Shown here one piece after another: positions 38,219 to 54,228 of a DNA stretch of 64,000 nt. This stretch comes from Strigamia acuminata (taxonomy: Eukaryota > Arthropoda > Chilopoda > Geophilomorpha > Linotaeniidae). The stretch spans positions 24,640,427 through 24,704,426 of the forward strand of contig OX442315.1 in the NCBI GenBank assembly GCA_949358305.1, given 5' to 3'. The notes under the pieces were generated by a model. It searched no databases. It saw only the letters and a list, made by a program, of their open reading frames with translations, and was not told where the DNA came from. The translations under genes were made by a program, and so were the position numbers. Each line of letters begins with the position of its first letter. Positions within the stretch are counted from its first letter, which is position 1.

Positions 38219-39883
38219 ATGGCAGAAGAGAAAAAGAACTCTGAGTTTGATTTGGGGCTCCCAGGAAGAAGAGAAGACTTTCTGGCAGCTTACTTCGGTG
38301 AAGCGGTCGACCTGAACACATCTCCGCCCTTTATAAACTCCTCACCACTTCGAACAATTTCTTCAAAGAGACAAGACGCAAGGCAGAACAATCATTTGCC
38401 AACTCAAGACGAACCGTTTTTACTCCCATCAAGCTTTCGGCCCCGCGTGGCAACCATGCCTTCTCCGAGACGCTGCACTTACTCACCTGCATCGCACGCT
38501 GAAATGAGCGAGTACCGTGAACGAAGTCTAAGTTTTGCCGCCAAATCACCCAGAGCCGCGAGTGAAAGCCGGCGATCAGTACGAAGGCAACCGAGCAATG
38601 CCAGTGCTGCATCCTGGTCCAGTGGATACGGATCCCGAGACCGCACTTGGAACAAAATTTCTCAAACAACGGCTTTATCACGTGCTCGATCTGATTCCCC
38701 TTCATCTCTTGGAGGCACACGTTACTCGGTGGCTGTGGTCGGGTCGCAAGGGGTAGGGAAAACATCCCTTGTCAATCAGTTCATCTCGTCAGAGAAATCT
38801 TCATTTGACCACGATGATTATACAGGTAGGATTGAAATTTATTTGAGTATAGAGTATTAATTGATCAAGGAAATTACAGTAGGATGATAATCCACTTTAA
38901 AATGTTTGTTTCACTCGGTTATTTTTAATTCTCCTTAAATGGCGATGTTTTTCCCAGAAAGATCAAAGAAAGCAAATGAAGGTCGCCCTCAAGCTCAGAA
39001 TAATCACCTGATCGCAAATTGCAATATATACCAAATTCTATGTAAAAATAGACGCACCTAATGAAAGAAAATTCATTTTACCTGAAATTAGGTCAGGAGT
39101 GCCCCTTCGTGGCCCTAACCCCATTTCAGCTACGAAAATCAATTACAGACTCTCAGATTTATCATTTTATTTTTATTTTCTCTCTGCAGATGTCAGGATC
39201 CAAGACAAATGTTTGCAAATCACACTGAATGGAGACATGTCAGATCTGGTCTTTCATGATCAGCCGGCAGCAAAAATACCGGTACGTAAATAAAAAGAGT
39301 AACGGATTGGCCTCGATATGGATAATTGAAAATGCAATTTATCTTTGTAGCCGGAGATAATGATCAGAGAGAAGGACGTCGATGCCTACCTCGTGTTGTT
39401 TTCTATCACGGATCGCGTTAGTTTTTGCAGGGCCAAAAGCATTTTGGCATTTTTACATCAATGTGACTTCATTAAAGACAAAGCTGTCATTCTAGTAGGA
39501 AATAAAACAGACTTGGAACGTGGCAGGGCAGTGCAAACAGAAGGCAGGTGTAAATACAGAGGTGTGGATCTTTATGGTTGTTCTAATATAGTCCAATGTT
39601 TGTTTTTTTAGAGGGTAAAAGTGTTGCCATTTCGTACGAGTGCAAATTTATCGAGACGTCAGACTGGATGAATCATAATGTGGATGAGTTATTAGTGGGA
39701 CTTCTCAGCCAAATTCGTCTCAAACTGCAACGTCACGATCGCCAAGAGAAAAAACAGCAACGAGCACTTCGTTATAAAGGATCCAAAACATCGTTGTCGC
39801 GGTCAAGAAGTGTGGTGAGGGACCTGCTGAAGAAACTTAATTACTCCAAATCCAAGTCGTGTGACAACCTGCACGTGCTATGA
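38219..39883 (+). CDS. RGK-family small GTPase (Rad/Gem/Rem-like)
   Basis: Four exons: 38219-38825, 39190-39281, 39351-39543, 39612-39883; 387 residues. A ~165-residue Ser/Arg-rich N-terminal extension precedes the G domain. The P-loop GSQGVGKT is at 175-182. The G3 region reads FHDQPAAKIP instead of DxxG, as is usual for RGK proteins, and G4 is NKTDL. The C-terminus ends KSKSCDNLHVL, the hallmark RGK end, with no prenylation box. RGK proteins bind calcium-channel beta subunits and calmodulin, lower voltage-gated calcium currents and affect the cytoskeleton. Intron 3 appears to use a GC donor (GAAG|GCAGGT), which gives the family-length sequence. A GT donor 18 bases further (AGAG|GTGTGG) is also in frame and would insert six residues. 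Confidence 0.92.
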
Positions 39884-39958
39884 ACTTTCCAAGTGCGATA
39901 AATCATTGCTTTAAGTAATGATATACGTCACCATTCCTCACTTGTGATAACGGGAGTT

Positions 39959-40026
39959 AATAAAAGAATATTTTTTTCTGTCAATTTTTTTTGTATTTTG
40001 TATTTGAGTATTAAATGAATAATAAA
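39959..40026 (+). terminator. Two poly(A) signals of the RGK gene
   Basis: AATAAA occurs at 39959-39964 and 40021-40026, about 76 and 138 bases after the stop codon. This is the expected position for cleavage and polyadenylation. Confidence 0.7.
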
Positions 40027-42023
40027 GTTTGTGTTGTGTTTTGTACGTAGTTGTTTCTAATTTCATTTACCGGTTTTCTATTTGTGACCAACTTTTTCGT
40101 TCAATACCAAGGTCAGTGCCATGCCTATTTTTAGCTCTTGACTGGAAAAATATCTTCACTTTTGTATTTTTAGATGTAAACATCGAATTACTCCATGCAA
40201 TGCAATGAAGCATTGTGAGTGCGCTAAATACAGTGTTGTTGTAATTGTGTAGTTAGGTAGGCGATTGACCAATACTAGCAGTGGTTGTTTGAATTGCTTA
40301 CATTGCAGGTACGGTACATTTAAAATACGGTAATTGTTGCAGCTTACGATAACCTACCGTAAAAAGTGGTTGGTTATTATTAGGTACGGTAATTTACATG
40401 ATCACCTACATCCATCAATCATTATAATACGACTGCGGCCAAAATAAGCAGACTGGGTTCAGCTTAACCAGGGCTGAAAATCGAACCGCAGGTTCAACAC
40501 GGCTATTTAAAAATTATTTCCAGCAATTTTCTTTTTACAAAATTTCCTGCTGGTTTGGTTGAGTTTTAAAGGTGGGTGGCTGAGTAAAGTCGTTATTGTG
40601 TTGTCCTGGAAACAGGGGAGGGGACCTGCGGTCATTGCCCAATTCTAAATTTGCACATTATATACATTTAAGATTAAATACCAAAATCAATTTTGTAAAG
40701 AGCCAATTTGATGTATGGGTAAGTAGCAATTTCCGATGATTAACAAAATGTAATGTAACAAAGAAAAAATGAAGAAATTTGATTTGTTGACGAGCAACAA
40801 TCAAGATGACAACAGTAATGGATACTATTGATAGCATAGTTCAGAATAGGTTTAAAAATTCACCAAAAAAATAGACTTTTAAAACTTACAAAATTCGTGA
40901 TTTTGAGTTTGTGGGGATGTGTGGGCTCTGGATCAAGGTACCTAAAATTCTGAATGGCTTATATTACTGCGTGCCATCTGTGAACTGAATCGCAAATTAA
41001 AAAAATCGAGCTACAACTTACTGAGGTAAAAATCTAAAGATATTTTTAAATATTTTTACATTTACTTTTACTATAAATAAAATTAGAAAATAATAATCCC
41101 AGTTTGCATGCATAAAATAATGATTAGCACAAAGCAGATCTTGGTGCTTGCAATTAACAAAACGAGATACTAGTAAACACCTGGTTTCATTGGTTTCATT
41201 GGAAAAAACATCAATTCATTATGAACAAAGTGAAATTAATCTTTATTTTGCACAAAAGTAAACGAATAAAAAATTTCCAACTAAAAAGAATTTATAGAAA
41301 CCTCGCAAATAAACCAGTTTTTAAAAGGCTTTGCAGTCAAGTCAACATCTTGGATTTGAAAATAACTACAATTTATTTTTATTTTCTATTTATAATGGAA
41401 AAATGATATCAAAAGCGGAAGGAAGAAAAGCAATGGGCGTTATAGAAACTAACAAATTCACCAACTTGAATTTTAAAATTGCTGATTCAGTCATTCTCGT
41501 AAGTTAATCTGCAGTGCAGAGCTTATAAATTTCCGCTCATGGGAATCATTTCGAGTTTACAGCTTAGCAAACGTTAATAAATCTGAAAATCATTAAGCAT
41601 AGTTGATATCATTTATTAATACAATGTACAACACATAAAGCACTTTATTTGGTTTGGTCCCTTACACCTATAGCATGTATATATAAAAAATTAAATCTGC
41701 CATTAGTTGCAATAAAAATATAAATTACAAAATAAATAGAGTTTGAATTCCTATTCTCCATTGTAATATTTACATTGGTCCCTGACTTTATACGTAATTT
41801 GTTCCCAGTAACCTGAGCAAAAAATCTAACTAAAACTTTACAATTGTATACTGTACATGTACACTCAAAACAAAAAGGAATGTTTACCAGAAATTAAAAA
41901 TCGATATGTTTTAAAGATAAAATTAAGAAACAACCTTATGTCTTTCGTTTAAAAGTTAAAATTTCTAGACAAAAAGCTAGCAAAACGGCTCTACTGATGG
42001 TTCAGAAGCCTAATGCAAATTAA
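40027..42023. other. Intergenic interval between the RGK and SLC7 genes
   Basis: AT-rich with no supported gene. A cluster of four copies of the core ACGGTA (in either orientation) lies at 40310-40392. Minus-strand AATAAA signals (TTTATT on the + strand) occur near 41.61 and 41.64 kb and could end the SLC7 transcript. A short + strand open frame at 41221-41406 has no features. Confidence 0.5.
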
Positions 42024-45000
42024 TTAACTTTTTTCTTTGGCTAGAAGAGATTCTTCACCCTCATTATCTTGTTGCACAATTTCGAATATCTGTTGCAGTT
42101 TGATGGTAATATAATCTGAAAAATGTTCGATCCATTAATTTTGAAATTTTATTGAACTCAGCAAATTTCATCGTACTGTGCATATTAAGGACGACTTTTG
42201 GTTTCGATTCCCATTTAATTAAATAATAAACGGGAATTCCTGCTAGAGTAATAAGTGTTCCAATGCCAGTTTCTTTTGGCTTCGCCAGTGCAGGTAGGAT
42301 GAGAAGAAAAGAACAACAACAGAGGAAAAAAGCAGGAAATATCAAATTCACTTTGACAGGTCGATCAAGATCTGGCATTTTCCATCGCAGATAGAAAAGA
42401 CCAAGTATACAAGCAGCTACTGATAGCCACAAAGTAAAACTAAAATAGTTGATCAGAGCGAAAATATCACTTGTACATAACATGACGAGAGAAAGTCCAC
42501 ACTACAAAAAGAAATCATGAAAATTTACAAAATAAAAGTTGTGTTGTAAGTAATTACCGTAAAGATGAGTGCAGGCGTTGGCGTGCATCGTTTAACGTGA
42601 ATCATCGAGAGCACAACGGGCAAATGTCCTTCTTGAGCCGCAATGTAAAACATGCGACCTGATGTAAACAAGATGCCATTAACGCCTCCAAATGTAGACA
42701 GAGCCACAAAAACAGGCATTGCCCATGCGATAATTGGAAAAAGTTGATAAGCAAACGTCTATACACGAGAGAAATCAAACTCATTAGCATTGATTAAAAG
42801 GGGTTTCATGGAAGAAGTCAAGTGTTCGAGACAACTCTCACCACAGCCACTGCAGGAGATTGTAGGAGATCAGACGGTGGCACCACAGCAAAGTAAGCCA
42901 CATTTGCTAGAACGTATACGAGCGTAACTAATGGCATAGCAATCCAAATAGCACGTGGTAAATTTCTGTAAATTAAATAGACAAAAACAATGGTAAAGTA
43001 AATACGTAAATAGAATTGAGACGCACAATCGTAAAACGAAGTCAATCAATGTGGAAAGACACGATAAAAAAAATTTATTTCCAAGAAATAAAGATACAGT
43101 TACCATAGCAACGACACATCTAAGGGGGCAGTGATGAACGCTTATCGGATCGTAATAGACGGAAAGGCGCGCGTGCACACATGATAGGAAGAAAAATGTG
43201 ACTCCGAGTCTCTCAAGAGCCTTTTCGCTAATGACAAACGGTTAAATAAGCTGCGACTTACTTGTCTGGCTCAATCATCTCTCCGGTCACAAAATTCAAA
43301 GCGTTCCTTCAAACATATTTAAATAAACTAATAAATAATTTGATAATAACAGCCAATTTAACATGCAAAATCCTTACCATCCACCGTAGGCAAAAAGTCC
43401 TGCGTAAAATGACAACGAAATGCTTTCTATATTGTATTCACCCTGAAACGAATTCTGAAAATTGTGCGTGTGACCTGGAATTTTATTTTTAAGAAATTAT
43501 TTTTGATTGCCATTCCATGTAAATTTAATCAAATTAGCACCTCGTGCGATTTGAATGAACCCAGCGACGATGATGAAGAGTAAAGCGAACAGTTTGGCCC
43601 ACGTAAACACGTCTTGGATTCTCATAGCCCATCGCACACTGACGCAATTGACGTAAGTAAGGGTAGCTATTATAACGAGAGAGATGAAAATGTATGTCAC
43701 GTATAAAACCGCCAGAACAACAAGGCCAGAAATGTGAAATAAAAAGATGTATAAAGACCTTTTGGTAATAAAAACAAGTTTTGCCGAAAGCGCAATCTCA
43801 ATGCTATTTTGATCGCCTCAAGAATGTCGCATTTTTTACAACACCAATTGATTCACGGCTATTTGGAATTCTATTTATTTGGATAAAAAAAAAGACTCGA
43901 ATGTCCTTCACAAGGATAATAGTAATGTGCAGATTTAATGGGTTAAAGATGACTTAGAAAGAGTTGTCTCAGTTTGATCAACTTTGAATAAGCCAAACCT
44001 AAAACCGGGTGAAAACGGAAGCAGCGTTAGAAAGAAGACTCAGAACGAGTCGGCTGCTGACAGATGCCTTCACTGTCATTATGTGTGTTTGACTGTTTCC
44101 TCATAAATTTAAAGGGTACATTAACAGCGCTGCTCTAATCTCTGCAGTCAGGGTCAAATGATGTTGCCTCCAGCATAATTCAGCTACATGTCTCCATCAT
44201 ATGATTTTCAAAAATAAATGAGGCGCGTGACATTCAGAAAATTCATCATTTGTTAGAAAATCATGAACCAAAGAAGATATAAAGAATAAAATTAAAATGT
44301 AATACAATAGGGAAAACTATTTTTCTTTTTTTTTTAAATTTAAGACGATAATTGTGAGTTTGAAAAATGAGGTGCTATAAATTAGTGTTTTGTTTTCAAT
44401 TTCAGTTTAATTCGCCCTCGCAGGCAATTAGAGCGCAATGGATACCCCAAAATTAGGTCATAAATATAGTTGAGCAGTGGTTCGCTCGCGTCCATTGTTT
44501 TGTTTTTTCGGACTTGTGAATGCAGGAAAAAAATAACACACTCGATTGAGTTGGTCTTAACAGCAGAACACCCGTGCTCATCATCTAGCCGATCCTGTTT
44601 CAATACAGTCAACGGAAAAATTTCTCGTCTGGAGTTTTGTCACTTAGCAGAAGAAGAAAAAAAGAAGAACTAAAATAGGAAAACAACATTTTTTTCTTCT
44701 CTTTTTTCTTCGCTTTTGATTTCAAAAGAAAGTCTATTGGACTGAAGCAAAACAAGTTTGTTTTTGAAATACGACTATAAGGAATCAACATCCATTTCAC
44801 AAAATGACAATAAATAATGGAAATAAAAGATTAATTCTGGAATCACGGATTGATTAGAATATAAACGGAAATTCACAAAGCACGAGGGGCGAAGAAAGAA
44901 AAAAAAAATCAATGTTGCCCTCTGATTATTGGGTCAGAAACTCCGTCCGATTTATCACTGCAATCTGCAGAATCTTTGAGTCTTGTAATGGGATACGCTT

Positions 45001-45674
45001 ATTTACAAACAAGTTTTATCAACGGCAAATACATTCATTGATGACGAGTGTGTCATACTCAATTACCCAAAAAATCAATAACAAATAAAAAAGTCTTACT
45101 TAAGCAAAGTGCGGCCAATAGTCGCAGCACAGTATCGTCCGGTGGATCACAGTCAGGAAATAGAGGTTTAATCGTGTACTCCGCAAAGGTAAGAGCAACT
45201 ATAGCTAAAGTTGTGGGTTGGGTGATAATAACTGCAATCCATAAACGGAGAAACGCTGGAAGAGGTCCAAAAGCTTCCAAAATATAGGCATAATCACCAC
45301 CTAAGTGACCAAACCAAAATATCAATCACATATGCTTTTTTTTATGTTGTTTTTTTGACCCGTCAAAAAGTACCTGATCGCTTAATGCTCGTTCCAAGTT
45401 CGATGAAACAATACGCCCCGATGGTTGAAAAAATGCCACTGAGTAGCCAAATAATAAGAGCAACACCGACCGAGCCGGAATATTCAAACACACCCTTGGG
45501 AGACACAAAAATGCCAGAACCGATGATTGACCCCACGATGAGTGCGATGCCGTTCATCAACGTGATCTTCCTCCTAATCTGGACGTTTGTACCAGTCGAG
45601 CCATTCGTGGATTTTTTGGCGCCTTTCGCAAAGCGGGTGATAAACGAGAGACGCGGGCACTGAGCACGAGCCAT
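42024..45674 (-). CDS. SLC7 light-chain amino-acid transporter (y+LAT/LAT type)
   Basis: Nine exons: 45374-45674, 45100-45300, 43541-43666, 43378-43474, 43262-43306, 42842-42965, 42558-42758, 42177-42501, 42024-42115; 503 residues with about 12 predicted membrane segments. TM1 holds [15 protein letters not shown], followed by [20 protein letters not shown]. Cys151 in FPDCDPPDD sits where y+LAT proteins form the disulfide with the 4F2hc/CD98 heavy chain. Other family blocks are [40 protein letters not shown] and [20 protein letters not shown]. It should exchange neutral or cationic amino acids at the plasma membrane as part of a heterodimer. The precise subtype (y+LAT or LAT) cannot be told. 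Intron 2 is 1.4 kb; the others are 50-300 bases. Confidence 0.93.
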
Positions 45675-46362
45675 GAGAAATTGTCAAGACGCCCGCGCTG
45701 CACGCCAACCTCGTGCGCTTCACTGGTCCCTCCCACCACCGAGCTGATTGGTGGGCGAATGGTGCGCGTTCGACCTCGAGAGAGGTCAGGCGTAGGAGAA
45801 AGGGCGTGAAATGCCCTCCCTTTCCCCTTCAGATAAACAAGGGGGCACAAAAAAAATTATCCCCTAAACATGGAAATGTACAACCAAATGACAGAAAACC
45901 TGATTTTTCTCTTTTTTTTCAATTTATTTATTTATTTATTTATTTTTTTGTATAAATTTCAGCAATTAATTAATTTCTGAAACATTCTTATCAACTTTAA
46001 TGCCGTTGGTCTTGCAATCACGCCAGCAGCCGAACTGATGCAAGCGACAAGACGCTTGCATCAACCGAGTAATTCTCTGATCCGTTACCTTGACAACAGC
46101 AAGGCCGTCAAGCAGTAGACGAAATGATCTATTCTATCTGGAAGGGTCGTTCGTGCGTGAACAAAAAAAGATGGAACAATTCGTCACTTCTTCAACAAAC
46201 GTTCAATCAAGTGAAGAAAGATTTTTAAAAAAAAAGAATAAAAACAAAAGAAAAAACATTTTTTTTCTTTTTCTTTTTAAATATTAAATCACATTTTAGC
46301 GACAATCGGTTTTATATTTCGTATATAACATAATTTACAAGTTTAAAACAAATACATCGTTT
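45675..46362. promoter_or_regulatory. SLC7 upstream region and TBC1D20 3' flank
   Basis: The segment just upstream of the SLC7 start (45675-45840) is less AT-rich and has a minus-strand CCAAT box (ATTGG near 45747-45751) about 75 bases from the start codon. It also has a short palindrome GACCTCGAGAGAGGTC. A TTTA repeat lies at about 45923-45945. The part near 46.3 kb is the 3' flank of TBC1D20. Confidence 0.45.
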
Positions 46363-48076
46363 TTACCGAGTGGGAAAAAACGACATAAATTCTCCGTTCG
46401 CTAAATAGGAGTAAAGGAAAGTGGCACCTGTGGCCACTGCAGTGCAAACCACCACTTGGACGAATGTCCTCTGCTGACGAAGCCACGATGGTGCTATCAA
46501 CAGCAAAAGACTCGAGTCACTACCTCTCCTGTAGCGCAGACTAGTGGTTCGACATACAGTCCCGTTTTTGGTCGATTTGCTTGGTTCGTGAAGGCGAATA
46601 AATCTAAATAATTTGCAATTTTATTTTTAAAAATAAAACAAAACGATTAACGTACCCTAATTCGGTGATTTCATCAACTTCGTCTTTAAATATTTCAGGC
46701 GGATATCTTAAGTATAAATCTCCAGTTTTTGAAATGAGCTCCTCAAATGGGAGATCGTCAGGTACTTTAGATAGTAAAGCGTGAAGAGTCGGCATGTCAC
46801 ATTCGGTTTCAAGAATATCTGCTTCTCGATGCAAAACCACCTAAATCAAATCAACACTATCAATTTTTTCACTAAATATTCCATCATCAATTTAATACAT
46901 ACACTAGCTGCTAAATATATAGGCATTAAAGGCTCGTTGGCTAGAAAGAAATCGTATAACCGAACAATGTGACGGTAATCATTGAGTACATGCCCGAACC
47001 ACGTAATCAACCAACTGAGACAAAATATAGTGCCTACTCCAGCCCTAAGATATATTTAAAATAAATTGAATTAATCACGGATAAGTATTCATATAAAATT
47101 GTTTTACTCTTCCATGTGCTTCCGAATTTTTGGACTTTCTCTACCCAATATAGGATGCAGATAATTGAGCATGCGCACTGTTTTATCCATAGTAGCCTCC
47201 ATAAAATCCCTCAGATGGATCATTGATAATTGATCCATGAGTGTAAACGCCAATTCTTCACCTACAGCAAGAAGGAATGTGATGCAAATGTCGTGAAATC
47301 CCTGTCATTACAAAGCAGAACTTTAAAAACATTCCTTTTTTTGAAACAAATTCTGAGAGCAAATTGCCTGATAGTAATGTAGTTCCGGATGTTTCATTAA
47401 AATTCTAACTATGAGAAAAACTAGCTGATTTTGTAATGCCAAACGAATATTTTCATCGATATCTGGAGGAAATCGTCGTAAACACCGATTGACGTCTAAA
47501 ACTACTTGAGTATAGTCTCTGTAGTTCTCTACATCTTCCATAACTGCAAAAAGGAACAAAAAAGTTAAGTGTGGGCTAATACAATCAATTAGAGGAATTT
47601 ACTCGGTCGCGGTGATGTCTCATATATATTGACGTGTAATAAATACGGCCAAACTTTACACCTCATGTCATCGCTGATAAGTCCTCCGTGAGTAATGGCC
47701 AATTGCCGCAAAGACGTGATATCGACTGGTTCTGCTTTCAAAGCCTGTTCTATGCTTTGCATTTTATCGAATTTGGCGACATCTGAATCTGCAATTAAAT
47801 GCTACTAGTAAGTTTCACCTTTAAAGGACAAGTCGAAAGTGTTTTACATTTAGATTTCGCTCTTTTTCGAGGCGATTTGGATGGCGTTAAGAGCCGCCTG
47901 GCAAGATCCTCACATGGTTCACTTCGTCGTAGACTTTCTGCAGAATTTTTTATACTGCAATCAGTAGACTCGTCAACGGTTTTGGAAGTTGAACAATTCG
48001 ATCGACGTCGCCTGACAACTTTCAGTGATATGTTAGACGGCGAAGGCGATATAACAGCTGATTCCTCACCTTCCAT
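46363..48076 (-). CDS. TBC1D20: TBC1D20-like Rab GTPase-activating protein
   Basis: Seven exons: 47848-48076, 47603-47788, 47368-47543, 47108-47301, 46903-47044, 46656-46840, 46363-46603; 450 residues against 403 in human, mostly through a longer Ser/Arg-rich N-terminus. The TBC domain has the arginine finger in LDVNRCLRRFPP (Arg158) and the glutamine finger in LHYYQGFHDI (Gln197). Later blocks are LRDFMEATMDKTVRMLNYL, FCLSWLITWFGHVL and PLMPIYLAA. A hydrophobic segment near residues 415-437 matches the C-terminal ER anchor of TBC1D20, a GAP for Rab1 and Rab18 in ER-Golgi traffic and lipid-droplet control. Intron 3 has a GC-AG boundary (CAG|GCAATT) directly after the Gln197 codon. No GT donor keeps the frame. 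Confidence 0.95.
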
Positions 48077-48614
48077 ACTGCATGTTTTAATTGCATCTCA
48101 GATCATGATCCGGATTTGATACGTCATCGTTAACACCACCTAGCGACAGTTTCTCAAATAGAAAGACCAAAGCCGAAAGTATCGTAATTCCCATTTTATT
48201 CACAAAAAAAATTCACAATTAAAATGATACACTCAAGAAACGAGACAAAAATTGCATTCTTTGAATGTATTATGAATGATAGAAAAAACAAAAGTAATGA
48301 TTCACGAAGTGAATATATTCCAAGTCAGCGAAACATTTTTAATTTAACTTTTCCCGCTATCTGTTGCACATATTTACGTAGTCCAAATTTGCACAAACTT
48401 ACTTAAGAGCGTATTTGTTGACGTTGTAACAGTGCTGTTTTCCCACGAACTGACAAAATTCATACGGATTCTTTATGCTGTCTGATTTTCGAACTGTATA
48501 TCTTCGGTTATACAAAGTATGAAAAATATTCCCAAATCTGTCGTAAATAAAACCCAATGACTTTATTAAATAATTTTCACAGAGAAAATAGCAAAAATCT
48601 CACAATCAATACTT
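48077..48614. other. Spacer between SPT16 stop and TBC1D20 start
   Basis: Holds the TBC1D20 promoter and 5' UTR and the SPT16 3' end. A TTTATT at 48562-48567 is AATAAA on the minus strand, about 48 bases after the SPT16 stop. Confidence 0.5.
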
Positions 48615-53717
<5,103 letters not shown>

Positions 53718-54228
53718 GGCGAAGCATCCACTCCTGACCCTGTAGTTACCAGAAATGGCGGACGCAGACTTCAAACCAAAACGAGAAATGGCGGGAGAAA
53801 ATATGACGTAATTTCATTGTATGGTATAAAGTTTCATGGAGATTATTTAAACTTGTGGTGAAAGTATATAAAAAAGATTAATATGTAACATTTAATCCAT
53901 AATTTTCCATTTTTATCACGTGGTTTTACGCCCAATCAAAGCAATCCTAGACGCATGGTGCCTGAAATCTTAATGCGTAATTCCGTTCGAAACTTTATTG
54001 CACCGCATGAAAAATGTTTATTGCCTACAAATGAATTTGCCTGCAAGAAAATTGTGCTAAGTACAATTGTTTTTTTTAAATTTAAGTTTAGATATACGGG
54101 TAGATACATTTCTTGATTACAAACTTATATTACACCACGATCTGCCCCTGGATTGCAGCGCTATCTGATGGTGTTTTTACATGAAATTAAATTGCATACC
54201 GGCTTTTTAAACAAAACAAAACTAGCAA
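53718..54228. other. Spacer between BRICHOS-gene stop and SPT16 start
   Basis: Contains the SPT16 promoter and 5' UTR and the 3' flank of the BRICHOS gene. TTTATT at about 53993 gives a minus-strand AATAAA about 230 bases past the BRICHOS-gene stop. Nothing else was seen. Confidence 0.5.
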
